In this document: positions 37,503 to 45,298 of the stretch, in pieces
How positions within the stretch are numbered: position 1 is the stretch's first letter
Layout of the letters: each line of letters opens with the position of its first letter
The notes under the pieces: model-generated
Seen by the model: the letters and a program-made list of their open reading frames with translations, nothing else
What the model was told of the DNA's origin: nothing
Database searches by the model: none
DNA from: DASTPP01 sp035762175
GTDB taxonomy: Bacteria; Myxococcota_A; Polyangia; Polyangiales; Polyangiaceae
Assembly (NCBI GenBank): GCA_035762175.1
Contig: DASTPP010000174.1
Span: 1 to 64,000, forward strand
Direction of reading: 5' to 3'
Length of the DNA: 64,000 bases
Translations under genes and position numbers: made by a program

Positions 37503-38969
37503 TTACTCTTCCTCCGATTGTGACCACCCGTAGACGGGCCCGAGCGGACGCCCGCCCGTGAGAGTGCGCGCAGCGATCAACCGAATGATCCGCTGCTCGA
37601 CAAGATGCTCGAGCACATGGCCAACTTGCTCGCTCCTCCTGAGCCGCCCATCAACCCGCCGATGCACTTGGTTGAGGCTGAATTCCGTCCACCCCGCCTT
37701 CCGGATCGCCGACACGACATAAGCCGCGTCATCCTCGAGCGTGCTGCCAGCCAGGAGTTCGTGGGCAGCGAGGGCGTGTGGGATGGCGAAGCTCCCGATG
37801 CGGACGGCCGCAGCCATTGTCGACTCCGAAATTGGCTGCTGAAACGCCCGGGCCCCTTCGGGCGCATGCTCGGCGAGGTGGACGATCCCCGCGAGGCGAA
37901 CGACCATGCCGGGCAGTTTGGAGGCCCAATCGGCGACGACGCGGAGGTCCCCGTCAATCGCGAGGCGAGCCTCGACCTCCTCAGCAAAAGAGTCTCGTAC
38001 GGTGAGCGCGCCCTCCGTCAGGGCCAACTCGTAGGGGCGCAAGATCCCAGGGCGAAGAGGCTCGACCCACCCCAGCCGCATCATCGCCCAGACATGCTCC
38101 TCATAGGCCCCGAGCACGGAAGGGTCGAGCCCGGGCGGAGCCACCGCACGGTTGCCGAGCATGGATGCTGGCACCGCCCAAAGAAATCGAGACGTCAGTC
38201 CGCGCCCGCGCAGCGCAGGGGTCCGGCGAAGGCCTCGCAAAACTTCCGGTTGCGGCGCGATGCCGACGGTTATGTGCGGGGCTCGAATGATGATCGCGCC
38301 CTGCCCCTTGCGGTGCCGCCGGATGGCTTCCGCCACATGACCTCGCAGAAATTCGTCGATGTCTGCTGAGCCATTCCGCGAATACCTCGTGAGGTTGTCG
38401 AAGAACGCCCCTTCGCCGTTCAAAACCGCGATGCGCCCCGCCTGGCGGTGGAGGATCTCTACGAGGCTCGCCGACGTTACGTTGTCAACCAAGAGCTCCG
38501 GTACGACGCCCGGAGCGATCTGGTCGTACTGCGACGCGATCGCCCTGACGACCTCCCGAAAGCCAGGCCGCTCTGCGCCCTCCGGTGCGGGGCCCAGGGC
38601 CCAGTCAGCCCGTTCGAACCGAGCGAGAAATGAAGTCGGTGGGTCGCCTTCCTCCGCGGCCACGGAGTGCCAGACGTCGGAGAGGGCGGCTTCCACCAGC
38701 TCGAGAGGCCGAGTCGCGTCGCGGACGACCGAGGTTTTTCGTTCCCCCGGGCCGAGGACACAAGCAGTCCACACGCAAAGGACCTCCTCGTAGCCCGGGC
38801 GAACGACCACCTTTGCCTTCGTCGCGACCGTCGCCCCCAAGGTCGCCAGCCCGATCATGGCAGGAAGAGCGGTTGGCACTTGCTTCGCCACCGCGACATT
38901 CTCGACGAAGCGGCGGAACCAACTCGGGAGGCTATTCGTCGGGAATTCGGGAAGGCCGTTCTGAAGCAT
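37503..38969 (-). CDS. DUF3987/YfjI-like protein of mobile elements
   Basis: 488 residues from ATG 38969, behind GGAG. The N-terminal block reads FPTNSLPSWFRRFVENVA, then LPAMIGLATLGATVATKAKV, and then CVWTACVLGPGERKTSVV. It follows the DUF3987 pattern, where PGxxKS is a relaxed P-loop; the loop here reads GPGERKTS. Walker B-like acidic residues are not obvious. The C-terminal ~80 residues look like a winged helix (FSLNQVHRRVDGRLRRSEQV). DUF3987 proteins accompany primase/helicase genes of phage and integrative elements. Role in replication is inferred. Confidence 0.75.
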   Translation of the reverse strand: MLQNGLPEFPTNSLPSWFRRFVENVAVAKQVPTALPAMIGLATLGATVATKAKVVVRPGYEEVLCVWTACVLGPGERKTSVVRDATRPLELVEAALSDVWHSVAAEEGDPPTSFLARFERADWALGPAPEGAERPGFREVVRAIASQYDQIAPGVVPELLVDNVTSASLVEILHRQAGRIAVLNGEGAFFDNLTRYSRNGSADIDEFLRGHVAEAIRRHRKGQGAIIIRAPHITVGIAPQPEVLRGLRRTPALRGRGLTSRFLWAVPASMLGNRAVAPPGLDPSVLGAYEEHVWAMMRLGWVEPLRPGILRPYELALTEGALTVRDSFAEEVEARLAIDGDLRVVADWASKLPGMVVRLAGIVHLAEHAPEGARAFQQPISESTMAAAVRIGSFAIPHALAAHELLAGSTLEDDAAYVVSAIRKAGWTEFSLNQVHRRVDGRLRRSEQVGHVLEHLVEQRIIRLIAARTLTGGRPLGPVYGWSQSEEE

Positions 38970-39302
38970 AACACCTGTCTCCTTCGCCCTCTCTGCTGGG
39001 CGTGAGCTTCTAGACACCGACGGCACTGCCTCCCTGCACTCTTTTCGGCGCAGTCGAGCACATTCTTTTCGATACCCAACCCGGCCTCAAGCTCATGTGT
39101 CGCGCCGTATTAAGGTGCTGGAGCGCAGCTCACGTAACAGTCGCCGCGGGCCGTGACCACCCATACGAGGATGCCCGGATGCCGTTCCAGTCTCCTGGCG
39201 CCCTCGGCCGCGAAGCGCATTGCGACCCCGACCTTGAACGCTACGAATGCCCCATCGCATACTCTACTTATAGTTCATCGCAAGCGACCCAGGAGGGCAC
39301 CC
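38970..39302. other. ~330-bp divergent intergenic region
   Basis: No gene. It becomes AT-richer just before 39303 (TACTCTACTTATAGTTC), probably the promoter of the RHH gene. Confidence 0.45.
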
Positions 39303-39479
39303 ATGGCAAAGATTCAATTCGTTAATCCCGACCCCGTCCACCGCCAACTGCGCTTGCTCGCCGTGCTTGCTGGCCGTCCGATGGCCGATCTCGTTCGCGA
39401 CGCGGTTCGAGAATATGTCGAACTACGGGCCGCACGCCTCCCTTCGGCCGATCAGCCTGCGGAAGCCAGCGACGCCTGA
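39303..39479 (+). CDS. Small ribbon-helix-helix-like DNA-binding protein
   Basis: 58 residues from ATG 39303, with a strong AGGAGG 7 nt upstream. Short N-terminal beta strand (KIQFVNPDPVHRQLRLLA), then helix-turn-helix in the RHH arrangement (GRPMADLVRDAVREYVE). Likely an accessory regulator or an orphan antitoxin; no toxin-like partner is adjacent. Composition is like the accessory region. Confidence 0.7.
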   Translation: MAKIQFVNPDPVHRQLRLLAVLAGRPMADLVRDAVREYVELRAARLPSADQPAEASDA

Positions 39480-39633
39480 CGTCAAGGCGCCGAAGCGGAG
39501 CCTGGCGAACGTCGCCCAGGCCCCGGAAATCGACCTCTCGTGCCTGCGTGCTCGACGGCTACGCACCACGCAAAGACGCATATCGAGGCGAGCAAGCTTC
39601 CGACGCACGAGCGCCGAGGTTTTGACGATCATC

Positions 39634-39659
39634 TTGTACAGTTGCATAAACATGTACTT
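39634..39659. promoter_or_regulatory. Dyad overlapping the ArsR-type start
   Basis: GTACA (39636) and TGTAC (39653) flank AT-rich sequence. TTGACG occurs at 39622. It may be an ArsR-type operator; the promoter spacing makes a start somewhat downstream possible. Confidence 0.3.
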
Positions 39660-40026
39660 GGATCCAGAAACGATCGTGCGAACGGCCCATGCCCTATCTG
39701 ACGCCACGCGCTTCGCACTTTGGATGGTGCTGGGCCCACACCGATGGGCCGTCACGGCGCTCGCCGACCAACTCGGCGTCAGCACGTCCACGGTCAGCCA
39801 CCACTTGCGAGAGCTCCGACAAGCCGGCCTTGTGCATTTCGAGCGCGACGGGCGCTACCATCTGATCAGCCGAGACGCGGACCGGTGGCGTGTTCTCGTC
39901 GCGGCTCTCATGCCGCCTACGTATTCCCCCGCTAAAGAACTCGGCCACGTCAGCAGGGTGACGGCGCCGACGAAGCCTACGGATGAGCCTCCGGCGGGAG
40001 GCTCTGTAGAGAAGCAACCGCAGTAG
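39652..40026 (+). CDS. ArsR-like winged-helix regulator
   Basis: 124 residues from ATG 39652. Winged helix of the ArsR/SmtB type: VRTAHALSDATRFALWMVL, then ALADQLGVSTSTVSHHLREL, then the wing LVHFERDGRYHLI. No Cys/His metal site is evident (no CVC-type motif), so it may not sense metal. The C-terminal tail is disordered (TKPTDEPPAGGS). Stands alone. Accessory codon use. Confidence 0.8.
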   Translation: MYLDPETIVRTAHALSDATRFALWMVLGPHRWAVTALADQLGVSTSTVSHHLRELRQAGLVHFERDGRYHLISRDADRWRVLVAALMPPTYSPAKELGHVSRVTAPTKPTDEPPAGGSVEKQPQ

Positions 40027-40281
40027 TCTGCGCCCGCTATCGGTCCCCCGGCTTTGTTCGCAGGCAGGCGCCTCGACCATCATCTTGGCACGTCCGAGAT
40101 GCGCGTCGCCTGCCGCCCGCCCCTCGGGCGAGCGCAAGCCCGTGGCGAGGGGAGATCGACGACCAAGGGGCGACAGGTGTAAGGCCGGCAGCGACCTAGC
40201 GACGGGCCCGCTCGTCGGCCATTTTATTGTCGGCAGAGCGTCGCCGGCCGAGATTCTTTTTATTAGCTTCATCTCTACACC

Positions 40282-41010
40282 ATGAGCACGGACGAAACCA
40301 TCGACGATCTACTCGAATACTGGCGTGAGTGCCGTCTCCATCGCCGGCCTGCGCTTCCCCCGGCCCCCACCTCCCAGGAAATGAGAGCAGCCGAAACGGA
40401 GGCTACTACGGGCGAGGCCATGCGGAGCGCCCTAATCGACGCCGTACGCACCTCCCCTGGGGCCTTGCCTCGTCGTAACGGGCTACTCCTCCGCTCCGCC
40501 TTCAAAGGCACCGTCCGAGGAAAGCTAGTGCGCGCACAGGAATGCGCCCTCGACGAGTTCTTTGGCCTGCAAACCCTCGACATGCAACTGCTGCAGGTCC
40601 CCCGGGCTGCTGGGCTCAACGCGTTCGGTCTTGCCTTCGGCTCCGCCGCCGCCAACGCGCTCTCGCGCGCCGTGCCCCTCTGCGACTTCGGTCGGTTGGG
40701 CTTGCGCCTGATCGACGTCGTGTCGCCGCTCTACGAGCTCCGGTTCCTTCCCGGGGATGTTCGGCTCGGGGCTACCGTTCTGATCGCCATGGCGAACGAC
40801 TTTGGCGAGCCTCCAGCGCGCATCGCCGTCGGTTTCTCTCGCAGCGGCAGAGCCCCTCGCACTTGGTACTCGAGGTTGGAGGCCCACGAAGCCGACCTCC
40901 CGAACGATCACGTGCTTCGCACCGTGGGCGTTCCGTTCGCAGCCGAGCGATGGTCCATCGTGTCCCATTGGGTCGCGCTCCCTGAGCAGAGCGTCGAGCG
41001 ATATGGCTGA
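40282..41010 (+). CDS. Unknown 242-residue protein
   Basis: Not recognised. From ATG 40282 (MSTDETIDDLLEYWRECRL). The N-terminal part is acidic and helical; the middle is mixed, with FGLAFGSAAANALSRAV and GDVRLGATVLIAM. The C-terminal part contains aromatic residues (RTWYSRLEAHEADLP). No signal peptide or membrane helix. An AT-rich stretch upstream (TTCTTTTTATTAGC) may hold its promoter. It precedes another unknown gene by 69 nt in the same direction. Confidence 0.65.
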   Translation: MSTDETIDDLLEYWRECRLHRRPALPPAPTSQEMRAAETEATTGEAMRSALIDAVRTSPGALPRRNGLLLRSAFKGTVRGKLVRAQECALDEFFGLQTLDMQLLQVPRAAGLNAFGLAFGSAAANALSRAVPLCDFGRLGLRLIDVVSPLYELRFLPGDVRLGATVLIAMANDFGEPPARIAVGFSRSGRAPRTWYSRLEAHEADLPNDHVLRTVGVPFAAERWSIVSHWVALPEQSVERYG

Positions 41011-41079
41011 TAGGTCGATGATCTCTTTATCGGCCATCTGAAACTGTACCCCGCGAGGGGCAACAGCCAGGAGGCTCGA

Positions 41080-41586
41080 ATGTCGAACGTCCCCACCCGC
41101 ACCCTCACGACGACCGTAGCGCGCCGCGTCCACGACTGCCTCGACAGGCTAGTATGCACGCGACCGAAGGCAGCTGACCCTTCGTCCACGACGTTCATCT
41201 TTCCAGCACGCGTGGCCGAAATGCGCCTACTCATCATGAAGACCGGCTCTTACAGCGAAGACGGCATGCCGCTCGTCGCGAACCTCGAGCTCGACTGCCA
41301 ACTGATCCGCCACGCCACGTGGTTCCACCTGCGAGACGAGCATGGCACGAGCATCGCACGTTCGGAGACCGTCCCTCGCGGAGTGGTTCACCTACATGCC
41401 ATCCGAATCGACAGGCCGACCCTCGTTCGGCACTTTACCCACCGGCGAGGCCAAGGTCGACTCGTTCTCGAAAGCCACGAGCGAGTCGGCGAGTACTTCG
41501 ACGGCTACAGCCACCTCTCCCATGAAGAATACTTTGACCTCGCGCGGGAGCGTGGGTACCCGGCGCGCAGCATCGAGTTCGAGTAA
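41080..41586 (+). CDS. Unknown 168-residue protein
   Basis: Not recognised. From ATG 41080 with AGGAGG 6 nt upstream. Mostly beta-like with charged turns (VAEMRLLIMKTGSYSEDG, HLRDEHGTSIARSE), and His/Tyr/Glu-rich near the end (FDGYSHLSHEEYFDLARERG). No membrane segment. Likely transcribed with the 40282 gene. Confidence 0.65.
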   Translation: MSNVPTRTLTTTVARRVHDCLDRLVCTRPKAADPSSTTFIFPARVAEMRLLIMKTGSYSEDGMPLVANLELDCQLIRHATWFHLRDEHGTSIARSETVPRGVVHLHAIRIDRPTLVRHFTHRRGQGRLVLESHERVGEYFDGYSHLSHEEYFDLARERGYPARSIEFE

Positions 41587-42060
41587 CCGCCAGGGCCGTC
41601 CGCATTCGAAGGCGGCGTGCCCTTAGCACATTGGCCAAGCGCCAAGGTCGAGTTCCGTACTTTTATGGCCAAGCCGCCGTGGGATGGGTGCGCGGGGTCG
41701 GGGCGGCCGCCTTAGTAAGGCGGGTCCGCCGGGCAAAATGCGAGTGCCACCCACCTCACTCACCCGGAGGCCCGCCATGCAGCTCGTAGCGTCCTTCGCC
41801 CGCTTCGTCCACGCCGCTGCCCGGCCTAACCCGGCCTCATCCTGCACGGCCGCCGCTTCGCGCTCCCCCGAGCGGCGCTTACACGCGCGCGCGGACGACG
41901 CCTATGGCCGCTACCCGATGCTCCGCGGGCTGCCGACGCGTGTCGGCCTGACGGGCTAGCCGCACCTCGACGCCCGCTTACACGCCCCCGTCGCCCAACG
42001 AGCCGGCGAGGTCGGCCGGCCGCGCAAGCGCGGGCCGCGCCTGCCGTCGCCGTGGGCGCT
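41587..42060. other. Gap before the IS element
   Basis: Apart from a possible 60-residue frame at 41777, nothing is seen. GC rises sharply from 41.7 kb. The bases 42056-42060 (GCGCT) are the left copy of the IS target duplication. Confidence 0.5.
41777..41959 (+). CDS. Possible small protein (60 residues)
   Basis: ATG 41777 has GGAGG 6 nt upstream. The translation begins MQLVASFARFVHAAARPN and is Arg/Ala-rich without recognised features. A good ribosome site is the only positive evidence. Confidence 0.3.
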   Translation: MQLVASFARFVHAAARPNPASSCTAAASRSPERRLHARADDAYGRYPMLRGLPTRVGLTG

Positions 42061-42074
42061 TGTGAGGGGCCGCC

Positions 42075-42185
42075 CTATGTGATCCTCATGGGGTCACCGA
42101 ACCTGATCCTCGCCGGGTCGGCCAACCTGATCTTCCCCGGGTCGGCCAACCTGATCCGGCAGGGGGCGGCGAACCTGATCCTCGC
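42075..42185. repeat. Multiple terminal repeats at IS left end
   Basis: Four imperfect copies of the core GATC...GGGTCGGCCAACCT within 110 bp. Reverse copies (GATCAG.TTGGCCGACCC) occur at 44709-44730 and 44779-44817. Confidence 0.8.
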
Positions 42186-42345
42186 CCTGGCGCTCGGGGT
42201 CACCCTCTGGGTGACCCGCTGGGCGAGGCTTCTTGAGGGCATCGGAGGCGGCGCGCCGGCCGAGCGCGTCGGGCCGCCGGACGCCGCACTTTGCGGCGAC
42301 GGGGGCACGGGCGACGTCGCCCCCATGGCCAATCGGAGGATCGCG

Positions 42346-43917
42346 ATGCATCGACTCGAAGAGCTCGTCCGCCTTCATCGCCTCGGCGAGACGACGCGCG
42401 AAGTCGCGCGCCTCCTGGGCATCAGCCCCAACACCGAGCGCGCCTACCGCGAGGCCTTCGTCGCCGCGGGCCTGCTCGAGGGGTCGGCCGACGCGCTGCC
42501 GCCGCTCGCCGAGCTCAAGGCCGCCGTGCTGGCGCACCGGCCGCCGCCCGCGACCGCGCCCCCCCAGCAGCAGAGCGTGCTCGAGGCCTACCGTCCCGCC
42601 GTCGCCGCCCTGTTCGCCAAGGGCCTGGGGCCGCGTGCCATCTACGACCGGCTGCGGCTCGAGCACGGCCCGCTGCCCGGCTCCTATTCGGCCATGAAGC
42701 GGCTGTGGCGAGCGCTGTGGCGCGAGCGCGGCGTGCGCCCCGCCGACGTCGCCATCCCCGTCGAGACCGGCCCCGGCGACGTCGCGCAGGTCGACTTCGG
42801 CTACGTCGGCCGCCTCTTCGACCCCGAGGCGCGCGCCCTGCGCAAGGCGTGGTGCTTCGTGCTGGTGCTCGGCTTCAGCCGCCACCAGGTCGTGCGCGTC
42901 GCCTTCGACCAGCGCGCCGAGACGTGGGCGCGCCTTCACGTCGAGGCCTTCGAGGAGCTGGGCGGGGTGCCCAAGACGATCGTGCCCGACAACCTCAAGG
43001 CGGCCGTCGTGCGCGCCGCCTTCGGCCTCGGCGACGAGGGCGCCTTGCACCGCGGCTACCGCGAGCTGGCGCGCCACTACGGCTTCAAGGTCGACCCGAC
43101 GCCGCCGCGCGACCCGGTCAAGAAGGGCAAGGTCGAGGCGAACGTCAAGTACGTCAAGGGCAACTTCTTCGCCGGCCGCGAGGGCCAAGACGTCGCCCGG
43201 GTGCGCGCCGAGCTCGGGCCGTGGACGCGCGAGGTGGCCGGCAAGCGCACGCACGGCACGACGGGCGAGCCGCCGCTCGAGCGCTTCGAGCGGCTCGAGC
43301 GCGCCGCGCTCCTGCCGCTGCCCGCGGCGCCCTTCGAGCCGGTGACGTGGAAGCAGGCGACGGTGCACCGCGACGCGCACGTCGCCTTCGACCGGCGGCT
43401 GTACTCGGTGCCCTGGCGGCTGGTCGGCCGGCGCGTCTGGGTGCGCGCTACGGCCGACGTGGTGGCCGTGTACGCCGACGACGAGCGCGTGGCGACGCAC
43501 GCGCGCTCGGGCCCGGGCGGCCACAGCACGCTCGAGGCGCACCTGCCCGAAGGCCGGCGCGAGCTGCGCCACCGCAGCGAGGGGTACTGGCGCGAGCGCG
43601 CGGGGCAGCTGGGCGAGCCGGTGGGGCGCTTCGTCGACGAACTGCTCGCGAGCGACGACGCGCTCTCGCGGCTGCGGTGCGCGCAGGCGGTGGTGCTGCG
43701 GCTGGAGAGGGTGGCGCCCGAGCGGGCGAGGGCCGCGTGCGCCCGCGCCAGCCACTTCGGCAGCTACAGCTACGCCGCCGTGCGCTCCATCCTCGAGCGG
43801 GGCCTGGACCTCGAGCCGCTGCCGCCGCCCGCCCCGGGGCCGGAGCCGGGGGCGCCCTCGGCCCCGCGCTTCGCCCGGCCGGCGGCCACCTGGCGCGCCG
43901 CGGGGGTGCGGGCATGA
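42346..43917 (+). CDS. istA: IS21 family transposase IstA
   Basis: 523 residues from ATG 42346, with GGAGG 7 nt before it (the frame extends upstream through the terminal repeats). N-terminal HTH (MHRLEELVRLHRLGETTREV, ISPNTERAYREA). The DDE integrase core has first Asp in GDVAQVDFGYVG, second in TIVPDNLKAAV, and Glu in KKGKVEANVKYVKGNFF. The C-terminal Mu-type beta domain is RLYSVPWRLVGRRVWV. Complete. The stop overlaps istB (ATGA). Confidence 0.95.
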   Translation: MHRLEELVRLHRLGETTREVARLLGISPNTERAYREAFVAAGLLEGSADALPPLAELKAAVLAHRPPPATAPPQQQSVLEAYRPAVAALFAKGLGPRAIYDRLRLEHGPLPGSYSAMKRLWRALWRERGVRPADVAIPVETGPGDVAQVDFGYVGRLFDPEARALRKAWCFVLVLGFSRHQVVRVAFDQRAETWARLHVEAFEELGGVPKTIVPDNLKAAVVRAAFGLGDEGALHRGYRELARHYGFKVDPTPPRDPVKKGKVEANVKYVKGNFFAGREGQDVARVRAELGPWTREVAGKRTHGTTGEPPLERFERLERAALLPLPAAPFEPVTWKQATVHRDAHVAFDRRLYSVPWRLVGRRVWVRATADVVAVYADDERVATHARSGPGGHSTLEAHLPEGRRELRHRSEGYWRERAGQLGEPVGRFVDELLASDDALSRLRCAQAVVLRLERVAPERARAACARASHFGSYSYAAVRSILERGLDLEPLPPPAPGPEPGAPSAPRFARPAATWRAAGVRA

Positions 43918-44687
43918 GCGCCTACGACGAGATCGCGGTGCTGCTCAAGAAGTTGCGCCTGTCGGGCGTGCTCGTGACGCTCGAGTTGCGGGTGCGGCAG
44001 GCGGTCGAGGACGGCCTGGCGCCGGCCGAGTTCCTGCTGCGCGTCCTGACCGACGAGGTCGAACGGCGCGACCACAAGCAGCTCGAGCAGCGCGTGCGGC
44101 GCGCCGACTTCGAACACCAGAAGACGCTCGAAGACTTCGACTTCCTCTTCAACCCGCAGATCCCCAAGGCGCGGGTCATTGACCTGGCGACGTGCGCCTT
44201 CGTCGGGCGGCGCGAAAACGCCCTGCTGGTGGGCCAAACGGGGGTCGGCAAGTCGCACCTGGCGCAGGCCATCGGCCACCGCGCCTGCCGCGCCGGCTAC
44301 AGCGTTCTCTTCACCTCGGCGCACGCCCTGTTCAAGCTGCTGCGGGCCGCGCGCGGCGACGGCAGCTACGACCGCAAGCTGCTGCGCTTCACCGCGCCCG
44401 ACCTGCTGATCGTCGACGACCTGGGCCTGCGCCCGCTCGCGGGCGACGAGCCGGTGGACCTGTACGAATTGATTCGACATCGCTACGAGCGCGGGTCGCT
44501 GCTGATCACGTCGAACCGCGCGGTCGACGAACTGAGCCCGCTGTTCGGCGATGCGCTCTTGGCGAGCGCCGCCATGGATCGGCTGCTGCACGGGGCGCAC
44601 GTGCTCGAACTGGAAGGCGACACGTACCGCAATCCGCCACCGGGCCGGCGCAAGGCCCGCGACAAAGCGAAGGAGGTGGCTCGATGA
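43914..44687 (+). CDS. istB: IS21 family helper ATPase IstB
   Basis: 257 residues from ATG 43914. DnaA/DnaC-like AAA+ ATPase: Walker A GQTGVGKSHLA, Walker B LLIVDDLGLRP, sensor SLLITSNRAVDE. It helps IstA choose targets. Complete and in frame with typical overlap, so the element could be active. Confidence 0.95.
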   Translation: MSAYDEIAVLLKKLRLSGVLVTLELRVRQAVEDGLAPAEFLLRVLTDEVERRDHKQLEQRVRRADFEHQKTLEDFDFLFNPQIPKARVIDLATCAFVGRRENALLVGQTGVGKSHLAQAIGHRACRAGYSVLFTSAHALFKLLRAARGDGSYDRKLLRFTAPDLLIVDDLGLRPLAGDEPVDLYELIRHRYERGSLLITSNRAVDELSPLFGDALLASAAMDRLLHGAHVLELEGDTYRNPPPGRRKARDKAKEVAR

Positions 44688-45007
44688 CGAGCTGGTTGAG
44701 CACGCTGGATCAGTTTGGCCGACCCCGGCCCTCGTGGCCGTCGGCCCGGATCGGGGCGAAGCGGTCGGCCCTCAGCCTCGGATCAGGTTTGCCGACCCCG
44801 GCGCGATCAGTTTGGGCGGCCCTTGACAGCGCTTCTCGCCGGCGGCTACGAGCAGGAGCTTCGGCTGTATGGCCGGCGCGACCGGGCGTGCATCGCCTCG
44901 ATGAACGCGTTCGCCTTCCACGTGCCGACGTGGCCGTTGCGCGCCATCGCCGTTGAGTCGCGCTCGGGCAGGTAGCGTCCGTCGAGAAAGATCTTCTTCT
45001 GGCGACG

Positions 45008-45220
45008 TCAGAACGTGAGGACCACTTCCACGTCCCAGTTCAGCGGTTGCTGTGGTGGGTCCCCATTGGATGGCACGAACCACTGGCAGCGGATGACGGT
45101 CCCCCTGTCCTCTTTGCCGCCAGCGCGGCAGACAGTGACCTTATCACCTGGGCGTGGGACGTCCGAAAGCGTGGCTACTGCCCACTCTTGGTCATGCTGG
45201 TCGATGAAACGAACCCTCAT
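45008..45220 (-). CDS. Unknown 70-residue protein
   Basis: Begins MRVRFIDQHDQEWAVATLSD at 45220 (an earlier start at 45295 is possible). Beta-rich small domain with two Cys (TVCRAGGKEDRGTVIRC) and ends VEVVLTF. Not recognised. 78 nt downstream of the kinase gene on the same strand. Confidence 0.55.
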   Translation of the reverse strand: MRVRFIDQHDQEWAVATLSDVPRPGDKVTVCRAGGKEDRGTVIRCQWFVPSNGDPPQQPLNWDVEVVLTF

Positions 45221-45298
45221 CTCGACATGCTCGGCGACGCTGGGGGCGAGCGTCAACGGGGGATCAGCCGCTGGCCATAAGCCAGCCACCGCCATGCT

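Larger units (their letters stand above)
42061..44828 (+). mobile_element. IS21-family insertion sequence, intact, 5-bp target duplication
   Basis: 2,768 bp. Ends match in inverted orientation: the left opens TGTGAGGGGCCGCCC and the right, read inward, opens TGTCAAGGGCCGCCC. Each end carries several copies of a ~20-bp word (GGGTCGGCCAACCTGATC type) as transposase binding sites. GCGCT flanks both sides (42056-42060, 44829-44833). Contains istA and istB. Confidence 0.93.

Noticed and set aside
44829..45007. Gene fragment interrupted by the IS
   Set aside because: A short readable minus-strand peptide ends quickly, and no continuation was found on the other side of the IS.
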